Positions 16,883 through 24,066 of a DNA stretch of 64,000 nucleotides are shown here, in pieces (position 1 is the first letter of the stretch; the number at the start of each line of letters is the position of its first letter). Source of the stretch: Bryobacter aggregatus MPL3 (GTDB lineage Bacteria > Acidobacteriota > Terriglobia > Bryobacterales > Bryobacteraceae); contig NZ_JNIF01000004.1 in assembly GCF_000702445.1 (NCBI RefSeq), forward strand, positions 434,001-498,000, in the 5' to 3' direction. A program made the translations under genes and the position numbers. The notes beneath the pieces are model-generated. The model did not search any database. It saw only the letters and a program-made list of their open reading frames with translations, and was not told the origin of the DNA.

Positions 16883-17296
16883 ATGAAATGGTGGTCGTTA
16901 CTCGGCGCCAAGCTAGCCTTTCTGGCTGCGATTCATCTCCTGCTGATCGCCTGGATCAACTGGAGGATTCCAGATGGTGTCATTGGAATTCACCTCGGTT
17001 ATAGTTTTGCGGTATTGGCGGCCGATATGTCCGTGTTTGTACTCGGCTATTTTCTGTGGCTCGACCAGAAGTATCGTTGCCGGAACTGCGCGTCGCGCCT
17101 GCGGATGCCGGTTGCGATTGGCAACTGGTCGGGTGCGACGATCTTCTCCCCTCCCAAGATGGAGTGGATTTGTCCCTTTGGCCATGGGACGATGCGGCAT
17201 CATGAGGCGCCTCTGTCTCGCAACGAACCGGATCAGTGGCAACGCAATGAAGGAGACTTCTGGAAGGAATTCGAGGACGCCTGGAGGAAGAGCTAG
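16883..17296 (+). CDS. two-TM membrane protein with zinc-ribbon-like CxxC
   Basis: 137 residues. Two membrane segments ('LLGAKLAFLAAIHLLLIAWI' and 'GYSFAVLAADMSVFVLGYFLWL') precede a cytoplasmic region with 'YRCRNCASRLRMPV' and later 'MEWICPFGHGTM'. The CxxC...C..GH spacing suggests a small zinc ribbon. I do not recognise the family. It follows proline dehydrogenase by 15 bases and converges with the LolA-like gene, overlapping it by 4 bases at the stops. Confidence 0.55.
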   Translation: MKWWSLLGAKLAFLAAIHLLLIAWINWRIPDGVIGIHLGYSFAVLAADMSVFVLGYFLWLDQKYRCRNCASRLRMPVAIGNWSGATIFSPPKMEWICPFGHGTMRHHEAPLSRNEPDQWQRNEGDFWKEFEDAWRKS

Positions 17297-18063
17297 GGCT
17301 TGGCTTTTTCAGCGTTGACCATCTCCTGAATCTCAGGGGGCAGGGCAAACATGTTCTCGGGCAGCTTTTCGTTGAATTTGACGATCGGGAAGCTCATCGC
17401 CATCTCCAGTGGACCCATGAGCTGTGTCAAGCGAACCGGCATGAGGATTCCCTCAATTTTTTTATACTCGTCGACGACCATCGTGATGGGGACCTCGCCC
17501 ATGGCCGAGGGCATGATCATCTTCGTGCGTAAAAGCAGCCCCGTTGCCTTCTCGTAATACTGTTCCTCGGGCTTGCCTTCCTTCGGCGTGAGGACGATCT
17601 TGTAGGCTACTTTGCCATCGACCGTTTCTTCGCCGGCAAACTCGGCTTTTGAAAAACAAGAGTCCGGATCGAGAGAGCCGCGGCCATATTCACTCATGGC
17701 GGAACTGCCGCAGATGGCCAGAAACCGCTCGGCGCCGGTCTTGATGCGCGGGCCGAGAACGGTTTTATCCCATACCGTGGTGCCATCGCTTCCGTCTTCC
17801 TGCTTACCGATGCCGGGAAGATCGACGACGGTGTAGTATTTGCTCCCGTCCATGCGGTACATCTTCATCTCACCGCGGACATTCTGCCCCTTAATTTCCA
17901 TGGTGCCGAGCATGGAGACTTGCTTGATTTTTGCGTAGGCAGCCTTGCCACCCGAAACCTGCACATAGCGGTCGAGAACTTGCGCCGCTGTCGGCCGACT
18001 GGCCGACTGGCCATAGAGAAAACTAGTGCTGGCCAGGCCGATCAGCAGGGGAAGGATTCGCAT
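17293..18063 (-). CDS. exported LolA-like/outer-membrane lipoprotein-sorting-type protein
   Basis: 256 residues. A signal peptide (MRILPLLIGLASTSFLYG) is followed by 'AAQVLDRYVQVSGGKAAYAKIKQVSMLGTM', the opening seen in many acidobacterial exported proteins with a LolA/LolB-like half-barrel. Later 'YKIVLTPKEGKPEEQYYEKATGLLLRTKMI' and 'YKKIEGILMPVRL' fit the same fold. A direct role in lipoprotein sorting is not shown. Its start lies 41 bases inside the end of the S41 peptidase gene, so the two are one operon. Confidence 0.65.
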   Translation of the reverse strand: MRILPLLIGLASTSFLYGQSASRPTAAQVLDRYVQVSGGKAAYAKIKQVSMLGTMEIKGQNVRGEMKMYRMDGSKYYTVVDLPGIGKQEDGSDGTTVWDKTVLGPRIKTGAERFLAICGSSAMSEYGRGSLDPDSCFSKAEFAGEETVDGKVAYKIVLTPKEGKPEEQYYEKATGLLLRTKMIMPSAMGEVPITMVVDEYKKIEGILMPVRLTQLMGPLEMAMSFPIVKFNEKLPENMFALPPEIQEMVNAEKAKP

Positions 18064-19300
18064 AAATCCAATCTAGCGCAGCATCGAGCGCCCGGTCTTT
18101 CTGCGCCCGGAGCGCCGCCGCCGTGTGGGGCGCCAGGACGTCTGGTGTCACTCCGTGGCCTTCGAGCTCCCGTCCCGACTGCGAGACATAATTTGCCACG
18201 GCGTATTGAAAGAGATCGCCATTCGGCAGCACTTCGATCACGCTGGGCAGCGCGGCTCCGGCGGTCTGGCTGCCGAAAATCCGCGCGCGTTTCAGGTCCT
18301 GCATGCCACCGGCAAAGATCTCGCTGGTGGAGGCTGATGCACCGTCTACCAGAATGGCCAGCGGTCCTGTGAAGCCGTTCAGCCGGGGCAGTACGACAAA
18401 ATTCAATTCAACGCCGCGCTGGTACATGATGCCCAGCTTTACGCCGCTTTTGGAGACAAACCAGCCCGCCATCGCGTTGGCCATCACCGCGATCCCGCCA
18501 GGATTGCCGCGCAGATCGATGACGAAGCCTTTGCATGGGGAGCAACTCTTTACCGCCTGTTCAAATTGGGGTAGCACGCGGACAGCGTCCATAAACAATT
18601 CCAGGCGAAAGTAGCCCACCTCACCGATCTTTCGGAACTCGCGTGGCACATCCATTCCCTGAAGAAAGCCGAAGCCTGCCGATCCGTCGGATTGAGCCAT
18701 GCGCAGCTTGAGGGACCGGAGTTTGCCCTCCAGGTCGCGAAACACATAGTCCAACTCCTCACCCGGATTGCCGCCAATCTGCTGCTGGACAATCTGATGG
18801 GTGCGGAGTTCGGCATGGAGGGTTTCGGGGGCTCGTTTTTGGAGTTCGGCCACCACGCCGCTCATCGGCATGCCGTCGACGGAGACGAGTTCCCAACCCA
18901 TCTCGACGCCACTTTCGGGTTTGGCGCCGGTGATAAGAATCTTACTTTCCACCAGCTCGGCTCGAAACCCGGGATTGCTGCCCCCCCCATGCCGCAGCGC
19001 ACTCGACGCCTTGATTCCTTGGCCGGCAATGGCATAGTGGCTTTTGCCGATCTTGCCCACCATTTCGCGAAGAATCTCGCGCACCGCCTCCTGGCTTGGC
19101 GCCCCGGCGACGCGCTGGCGATAGGCGTCGTGAATCCCCACCCAACTGCTGCCGTCCGGTAGCTTTTCGAGTTGCTTCGGGTTCCAATGCTTCTTCTCGA
19201 TGGTGTTCCAGACCTGATCGAAGCTCTCCAACTGAACGTCGTTCTTCTGCCCGTAGGCGAGTGCGGCTGCGCACACCACTCCGATCCAACACTGCTTCAT
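18023..19300 (-). CDS. exported S41-family (C-terminal processing-like) peptidase
   Basis: 425 residues from the ATG at 19300, giving signal peptide 'MKQCWIGVVCAAALAYG'; an ATG at 19309 is also possible. A PDZ-like middle ('GWELVSVDGMPMSGVVAEL') is followed by the S41 catalytic core: 'GFVIDLRGNPGGIAVMANAMAG', 'ILVDGASASTSEIFAGGMQD' (nucleophile Ser in SASTSE) and 'ARIFGSQTAGAAL'. The Lys of the CtpA-type 'GKG' loop is absent ('TAGA' instead), so the active site is closer to the S41B/tricorn-like form. Periplasmic. Followed by the LolA-like gene. Confidence 0.78.
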   Translation of the reverse strand: MKQCWIGVVCAAALAYGQKNDVQLESFDQVWNTIEKKHWNPKQLEKLPDGSSWVGIHDAYRQRVAGAPSQEAVREILREMVGKIGKSHYAIAGQGIKASSALRHGGGSNPGFRAELVESKILITGAKPESGVEMGWELVSVDGMPMSGVVAELQKRAPETLHAELRTHQIVQQQIGGNPGEELDYVFRDLEGKLRSLKLRMAQSDGSAGFGFLQGMDVPREFRKIGEVGYFRLELFMDAVRVLPQFEQAVKSCSPCKGFVIDLRGNPGGIAVMANAMAGWFVSKSGVKLGIMYQRGVELNFVVLPRLNGFTGPLAILVDGASASTSEIFAGGMQDLKRARIFGSQTAGAALPSVIEVLPNGDLFQYAVANYVSQSGRELEGHGVTPDVLAPHTAAALRAQKDRALDAALDWIYANPSPADRPGQH

Positions 19301-19323
19301 TACTTCCATTATCCTGAGATTGA

Positions 19324-19668
19324 ATGAGTGCTTCTGAATTGGCTTACGAAATTGAACCGCGCGACTTCGCCGATCGCCTGTCGCAAAACGCCGCGATCGC
19401 GATTCTCGATTGCCGCGAAACTTGGGAGCACCAGGCTGCCAACATCGCCGGCGCGGAACTGATTCCGATGAATACGATTCCAGCCAATCTGCAGCAGATT
19501 GAGGCACTTGCGGAGGATAAGCTGCTGGTGGTCTATTGCCATCACGGCGTGCGCAGTCTGCATACGGTGGCCTGGCTGCGGCAGCAGGGAATCGGGAATG
19601 CGATGAGCCTGTCTGGCGGCATTGATCGCTGGTCGATGGAAATTGATCCGAAGGTACCGAGGTATTGA
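19324..19668 (+). CDS. single-domain rhodanese-like sulfurtransferase
   Basis: 114 residues. The rhodanese fold is clear: 'AIAILDCRETWEHQAANIAGAELIPMN', then the active-site loop 'VVYCHHGVRSLHTVAWL' with catalytic Cys, and 'LSGGIDRWSMEID'. The six-residue CHHGVR loop fits thiosulfate-type GlpE/PspE-like enzymes. It is followed 6 bases later by the 94-residue coiled-coil gene and diverges from the S41 peptidase. Confidence 0.85.
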   Translation: MSASELAYEIEPRDFADRLSQNAAIAILDCRETWEHQAANIAGAELIPMNTIPANLQQIEALAEDKLLVVYCHHGVRSLHTVAWLRQQGIGNAMSLSGGIDRWSMEIDPKVPRY

Positions 19669-19674
19669 AGCAAT

Positions 19675-19959
19675 ATGGCGCGCGGTTGGGAATCGAAAGA
19701 CATCGAGAGCCAGCAGGAACTGCGCGAAGAACGAGCGGCCGCCGCGAAAAAAGTGCAGAAGACCGCCGAAGAAGTGGCGCGGGAGCATGCGCTTGAAGAT
19801 CTCGAACTAAACCGCCGGCGAGTCTTACGAGACTTGCGCCAGACCAACAACCAGCGCTACCGCCTGCAGCTCGAGGAGAGCTTGCGCTTTCTCGAGGCAG
19901 AGATTGCTAAAGTTTCGGGTTCAGGATCACCACCAGCAGCAGCCCAGCCGCCAGAGTAA
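19675..19959 (+). CDS. small charged coiled-coil protein
   Basis: 94 residues, almost entirely helical and charged ('ELREERAAAAKKVQKTAEEVAREHALEDLELNRRRVLRDLRQT'), ending in a Gly/Pro/Ala-rich tail. No signal peptide or membrane segment. I know no function. It is 6 bases downstream of the rhodanese gene and its tail overlaps the convergent 60-residue membrane protein gene by 53 bases. Confidence 0.5.
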   Translation: MARGWESKDIESQQELREERAAAAKKVQKTAEEVAREHALEDLELNRRRVLRDLRQTNNQRYRLQLEESLRFLEAEIAKVSGSGSPPAAAQPPE

Positions 19960-20089
19960 ACACCACTGCGAAGACCATCAGGACATAGCGGCCAACCTGA
20001 TTCGCCTCATCGTCGATCCCGTCAATTTGGCGAATCAGCTTCTGTACGGCGTCCTGTTCCGTCTTCGGAGCTTTTTGTAACAGCGGCAC
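19907..20089 (-). CDS. 60-residue single-TM membrane protein, translationally coupled to aguA-like gene
   Basis: I place the start at the GTG at 20089, which overlaps the aguA stop as TAGTG and has a good ribosome site (AAGGTG) just upstream; the longer open frame runs through aguA coding sequence. The protein begins 'VPLLQKAPKTEQDAVQKLIRQIDGIDDEANQVGRY' (soluble, probably cytoplasmic) and ends with one hydrophobic helix ('VLMVFAVVFTLAAGLLLVVI'). That makes it a tail-anchored protein. Family unknown. Coupling suggests a link to the agmatine pathway, perhaps membrane tethering, but that is inference. Confidence 0.55.
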   Translation of the reverse strand: MPLLQKAPKTEQDAVQKLIRQIDGIDDEANQVGRYVLMVFAVVFTLAAGLLLVVILNPKL

Positions 20090-21123
20090 TACACCTTGAT
20101 TGTACGCGGGCGGGGTTCCTGCTGCGTCATGCAATGCAAGGTGCCCAGGCCCAGTACCAGATCGCGGCAATAGATCGGAATGATGCGGCGGGTGGGAAAG
20201 AGTTTGGCTAAGGTATTGAGTGCCTCGCGGTCGCGCGCGTCGTTGAAGACAGGGGCGAGCACGATGTCATTGGCGATGTAGAAGTTGGCGTAGCTTGCGG
20301 GCAGACGCTGGCCTCCGAAGAAGACCGGCTCGGGCATCGGCAGGGTTGCCACCTTCAGGCCCTTCACCTGCTTCAGGATCGCCAGGTTCTCGCGCAGGGC
20401 TTCGTAGTTGTCGTCATTCTTGTCGCTCTCCTGGACGACGACCACCGTACTCTCGTCCGTGAATCGCGCCAGGTCGTCGATGTGGCCATGCGTGTCGTCG
20501 CCGACGATGCCATTCTTCAACCAGATTGTTTTCTCGATGCCCAGGTACTTTGCAAATGCGGCTTCGATTTCCTCTCGGGTCAGACCGGGATTACGCGCCT
20601 GGACATCGCTGAGCAGGCACTCTTCAGTGGTGAGCATCCAGCCTGCGCCATTCACCTCAATCGAGCCGCCTTCGAGCACGACGCGGCGCTTCTTGGACAT
20701 CGGCTCATGCCGTTTGACGTTCAACATCCATGCCGCGACGCCAGGCAGCGCGTCGTCGTGCGCGTAATTGTCGTACTTGGCCCAGGCGTTGAAGGACCAA
20801 TCGGTGGCTTCCACCTTCCCCTTCGCGTTGTGGACAAAGATTGCCATCGTGTCGCGGACCCAACTGCGGTCTGTCGGGGCGACCACAAAATCGACCGCGG
20901 CCAGCTCGACATGGCACTTCTTCAGAATCTTCCGGACGGACTCTTGCGTCTCCCGGCTTTCCACCACAATGCGGACGCGCTCCACTTGGGCAAGGTGGCG
21001 CACGATGTCGCCGTAGAGCCAGGGGATGGGGGCAAATTTGCCCGGCCAGTCTGTCTTCTCATGCGGCCAGGCGAGCCAGGTGCCTTCGTGGGGGGCCCAT
21101 TCGGCGGGCATACGGAGGGCCAT
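20089..21123 (-). CDS. aguA: agmatine deiminase (peptidylarginine-deiminase family)
   Basis: 344 residues from the ATG at 21123, which overlaps the aguB stop as TAATG; an in-frame ATG at 21135 is possible. Family features are 'MPAEWAPHEGTWLAWPH', 'DRSWVRDTMAIF', 'EGGSIEVNGAGWML', 'DDTHGHIDDLARF', and the C-terminal nucleophile 'LGTLHCMTQQEPR'. The enzyme hydrolyses agmatine to N-carbamoylputrescine and ammonia. The co-transcribed N-carbamoylputrescine amidase makes the agmatine assignment stronger than for a lone deiminase. Confidence 0.88.
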   Translation of the reverse strand: MALRMPAEWAPHEGTWLAWPHEKTDWPGKFAPIPWLYGDIVRHLAQVERVRIVVESRETQESVRKILKKCHVELAAVDFVVAPTDRSWVRDTMAIFVHNAKGKVEATDWSFNAWAKYDNYAHDDALPGVAAWMLNVKRHEPMSKKRRVVLEGGSIEVNGAGWMLTTEECLLSDVQARNPGLTREEIEAAFAKYLGIEKTIWLKNGIVGDDTHGHIDDLARFTDESTVVVVQESDKNDDNYEALRENLAILKQVKGLKVATLPMPEPVFFGGQRLPASYANFYIANDIVLAPVFNDARDREALNTLAKLFPTRRIIPIYCRDLVLGLGTLHCMTQQEPRPRTIKV

Positions 21124-22019
21124 TACTTGGCCCACCGCTGCGTGATCGCGCCGTAGTTGTCGATACGCCGGTCGCGGAAGAAGGGCCAGTTGCGGCGCAC
21201 TTCCTCCATGCGGGCGGGATCACAGGAGACGACCAGATTCTCTTCCTTGTCATGCGAGGCTTCGGCGATCACGACGCCAAAGGGGTCGGCGACAAAGGAG
21301 TTGCCCCAGAATTCGAGGCCCGAGTCGGGCGTGCCTTCAAAGCCGACCCGATTGACGGCGCAGACATAGATTCCGTTCGCGATGGCATGCGAGCGCTGGA
21401 TCGTCTTCCAGGCGTCGAGCTGCGACGGGCCGTACTCGGCCTTCTCGTGCGGATGCCAGCCAATCGCGGTCGGGTAGAAGAGGATGTTTGCGCCCTGCAT
21501 CGCAGTGAGGCGCGCGGCCTCGGGATACCACTGGTCCCAGCAGATCAAGACGCCAATGCGTCCAAAGGGCGAATCGAAATTCAGGAAGCCCAGATCGCCG
21601 GGCGTGAAGTAAAACTTCTCATAGAAGAGCGGATCGTCAGGGATGTGCATCTTGCGGAAGATGCCTTGCAGCTCTCCGTCCGTGCCGATGATGGCGGCGG
21701 TGTTGTGATATAGCCCGGTGGCGCGCTTCTCAAAGAGGCTGGCGACGACCACAACGCCCAGTTCCTTGGCAATCTTGCCAATTGCGGCCGTCGAGGGGCC
21801 GGGAATCTGCTCGGCCAGATCGAAGAGCTCCGCCTTCTCTTCGCGGCAAAAGTATTGGCTGCGAAAGAGTTCCTGCAGACAGATCACCTGCGCGCCGGCC
21901 TGCGCTGTCTCGCGAATCTTCACAATCGCTTTGTCCAGATTTTCCTGGGGGTTCAGAGAGCAGGACATCTGCACGAGTCCTACCCGGAAGGGCTGCAAAT
22001 TTGCCATCGTTGTTATCAT
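21123..22019 (-). CDS. aguB: N-carbamoylputrescine amidase (nitrilase superfamily)
   Basis: 298 residues (or 294 from the ATG at 22007). The nitrilase Glu-Lys-Cys triad is visible: Glu in 'ICLQELFRSQYFC', Lys in 'FRKMHIPDDPLFYEKFYFTPGD', and Cys in 'GVLICWDQWYPEAARL'. The 'FRSQYFC' and 'PDDPLFYEKFYFTPGD' stretches are characteristic of AguB/CpaA. It converts N-carbamoylputrescine to putrescine, CO2 and ammonia. With aguA and the small membrane protein it forms a tightly overlapped operon. Only about 10 bases separate it from the divergent FAH gene. Confidence 0.9.
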   Translation of the reverse strand: MITTMANLQPFRVGLVQMSCSLNPQENLDKAIVKIRETAQAGAQVICLQELFRSQYFCREEKAELFDLAEQIPGPSTAAIGKIAKELGVVVVASLFEKRATGLYHNTAAIIGTDGELQGIFRKMHIPDDPLFYEKFYFTPGDLGFLNFDSPFGRIGVLICWDQWYPEAARLTAMQGANILFYPTAIGWHPHEKAEYGPSQLDAWKTIQRSHAIANGIYVCAVNRVGFEGTPDSGLEFWGNSFVADPFGVVIAEASHDKEENLVVSCDPARMEEVRRNWPFFRDRRIDNYGAITQRWAK

Positions 22020-22029
22020 TATCGCGTCT

Positions 22030-22869
22030 ATGTCCGGCTTTCAGATGACTCGCAGAAACTCTCTGGCCGCAGTGGCGTTTGCGGCAGCTGCCGCTCCGGC
22101 GGCGATCGAACGCTATATCCGCTATCAACACGCGGGCCGCATCTCCTGGGGGCGCCTGGAGGGGGAGCAGATTACACCGCTCAGCAATGCTCCCTATCTG
22201 AACGGGCGGCCATTAGGCAGCAAGAAGGCCTTGCGCGAAGTGAAGCTTCTGGCGCCGGCTGATCCTTCGAAAGTCTTCGCCGTCGGGTTGAATTATAAGA
22301 GCCACATTGGCAATCGCACCGCGCCGCGCGAACCCGAGATTTTCTACAAGCCCACCACTTGCCTGGTTGCTTCCGGCGAGCCGATCGTGATTCCGGCGGG
22401 TGCGAAGAACGTGCACTATGAAGGCGAATTGGTGTTGGTGCTGGCGAAGGGCGGTCGCAATTTGAACCTCGCTCAAGCCAGTGCCGCGATTTTTGGCGCC
22501 ACCTGCGGCAACGATGTCTCGGAGCGCGACTGGCAGAATGGCAAAGACAAGGACCTGCAATGGTGGCGCGCCAAAGGCAGCGACAGCTTCGGCCCCTTGG
22601 GCCCCATGCTCGTGCGCGGTTCGGATTACCAGAAGGCACTGCTCCAAACGCGTCTCAACGGCGAAGTGGTACAGAAGCAACTCACCAGCGACCTGCTCTT
22701 CGATTGCCCCACGATCGTCAGCTTCATCTCGAAATATGTCACCCTGGAGGCGGGCGATGTGATCTTCACCGGTACCCCCGGCGCCACACGGAAGATGTCG
22801 CCTGGCGATACGGTTGAGGTTGAGATCGACGGCATTGGCCGTTTACGAAATCCTGTTCAGGGGGCGTAG
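22030..22869 (+). CDS. Tat-exported fumarylacetoacetate-hydrolase-family protein
   Basis: 279 residues from the ATG at 22030 (second ATG at 22045). A longer open frame upstream lies within aguB and is not coding. The N-terminus 'MTRRNSLAAVAFAAAAAPAA' is a twin-arginine-type signal, unusual for this normally cytoplasmic family. The FAH fold follows: 'KVFAVGLNYKSHIGN', metal ligands in 'HYEGELVLVL' (E.E) and 'GNDVSERDWQ', and 'VIFTGTPGATRKMSPGDTVEVEIDGIG'. Probable metal-dependent hydrolase, decarboxylase or isomerase of a 2-oxo acid. DUF2252 starts at the next base. Confidence 0.78.
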   Translation: MSGFQMTRRNSLAAVAFAAAAAPAAIERYIRYQHAGRISWGRLEGEQITPLSNAPYLNGRPLGSKKALREVKLLAPADPSKVFAVGLNYKSHIGNRTAPREPEIFYKPTTCLVASGEPIVIPAGAKNVHYEGELVLVLAKGGRNLNLAQASAAIFGATCGNDVSERDWQNGKDKDLQWWRAKGSDSFGPLGPMLVRGSDYQKALLQTRLNGEVVQKQLTSDLLFDCPTIVSFISKYVTLEAGDVIFTGTPGATRKMSPGDTVEVEIDGIGRLRNPVQGA

Positions 22870-24066
22870 ATGAACGTCGCAGATCGAATTCTGGCCTATC
22901 ATGAGGGACGCGACCCGGACCGGCTCGCGCTGAAGTACCGGCTGATTGCGAATTCGCCTGCCGCCTTCTTCCGCGGCACCGCAAACCTCTTCTATGAGGA
23001 CCTGTCGAAAGATCTTGCGACGTTGCCGTCATCTCCTAAGGGCTGGATCTGCGGGGACGCGCATCTGGAAAATTTCGGCGTCTACAAAGGCGACAACCGC
23101 CTGGTCTACTTTGACTTCAACGACTTTGACGAGGCAGGGCTTGCCCCTGTACTGCATGAAGTGCTTCGGATGTTGACCAGCATCCACATCTCAGCCGAAG
23201 AACTATTGCTGAAGCCAGAGGATGGCCGTTTTCTGGCGGAAAGCTTTCTCGCCGATTATGCAATCGCTCTCGGAGAAGGGAAGCCGCGCTGGGTGGAGCG
23301 GGCGACAGCCCGCAATGGCGTCCGGGACCTGGTGTATTCCTTGAAGGGCCGCAGCCGGAAGCAACTGCTGCGCAAGCGGACAGTACTCGATCGCGGTTTA
23401 CGGCGATTGCGGGACGATGGCGAGTTTGCCTTGCCGCTGTTGCCCGGCGATTGGGAACGGCTGCGCGTGTTGCTCGCCCGCTTTGGCGAAGAAGTGGGCC
23501 GTCGTGGTTTCTATGAACTGTTGAGCGCGGCGCGCCGGATTGCGGGCAATGGAAGTCTGGGCGTAGGCCGCTTCATCTTGTTGGTGGAGGGTAAGGGTTC
23601 GCCACACCACAACTACCTTCTCGATTTGAAGCAGGCCCGTCCAAGCGTCATGGGCGGGCAATCCGGTTGGACCTCGGAGGCACAGCGCGTGGTCACTATC
23701 CAGCGGCGTGTGCAGGCTGTTTCTCCGGCTTTTCTCCATGCCGTGACGCTGGACGATGGCTCTTACATCCTGCGGGAACTGATGCCCGGCGAAGACCGCG
23801 TGCGCTTGCCGCTCTACGCAGGGCATCCTGCCGGTTTACGGCAATTGCTGAGCGCGCAGGCTCATGTCATGGCCTGGGCTCAATTGCGAGCGAGCGGACG
23901 GCAGGGCTCGGCGATTGCCGACGAACTGATCGAATTTGGCAATGACTTCACCTGGCATAACGCCGCGCTCGAATGGGCTCAGTGCTACGCATTGCAAGTG
24001 AAGCGCGATCAGCAAGATTTTGCCGCTTCGATGGCTAGCGAGTCGCCAAGCGTCGTAGTTCAGTAA
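22870..24066 (+). CDS. DUF2252-family protein (kinase-like fold)
   Basis: 398 residues. The family landmarks are 'RYRLIANSPAAFFRGTANLFYEDL'-type sequence near the start, 'GWICGDAHLENFGVY' (HLENFG, resembling the catalytic loop of APH-like kinases) and 'LVYFDFNDFDEA' (the DFD-like metal site), then 'DLKQARPS' and 'RELMPGEDR'. DUF2252 proteins are predicted to have an aminoglycoside-phosphotransferase/choline-kinase-like fold with unknown substrate. ATG follows the FAH stop directly. The 3' end overlaps the convergent GT-GT-TE gene by 32 bases. Confidence 0.75.
   Translation: MNVADRILAYHEGRDPDRLALKYRLIANSPAAFFRGTANLFYEDLSKDLATLPSSPKGWICGDAHLENFGVYKGDNRLVYFDFNDFDEAGLAPVLHEVLRMLTSIHISAEELLLKPEDGRFLAESFLADYAIALGEGKPRWVERATARNGVRDLVYSLKGRSRKQLLRKRTVLDRGLRRLRDDGEFALPLLPGDWERLRVLLARFGEEVGRRGFYELLSAARRIAGNGSLGVGRFILLVEGKGSPHHNYLLDLKQARPSVMGGQSGWTSEAQRVVTIQRRVQAVSPAFLHAVTLDDGSYILRELMPGEDRVRLPLYAGHPAGLRQLLSAQAHVMAWAQLRASGRQGSAIADELIEFGNDFTWHNAALEWAQCYALQVKRDQQDFAASMASESPSVVVQ

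Noticed and set aside
21718-22029. Upstream extension of the FAH-family gene
   Set aside because: These codons lie inside aguB in antisense and would bury the Tat signal internally.
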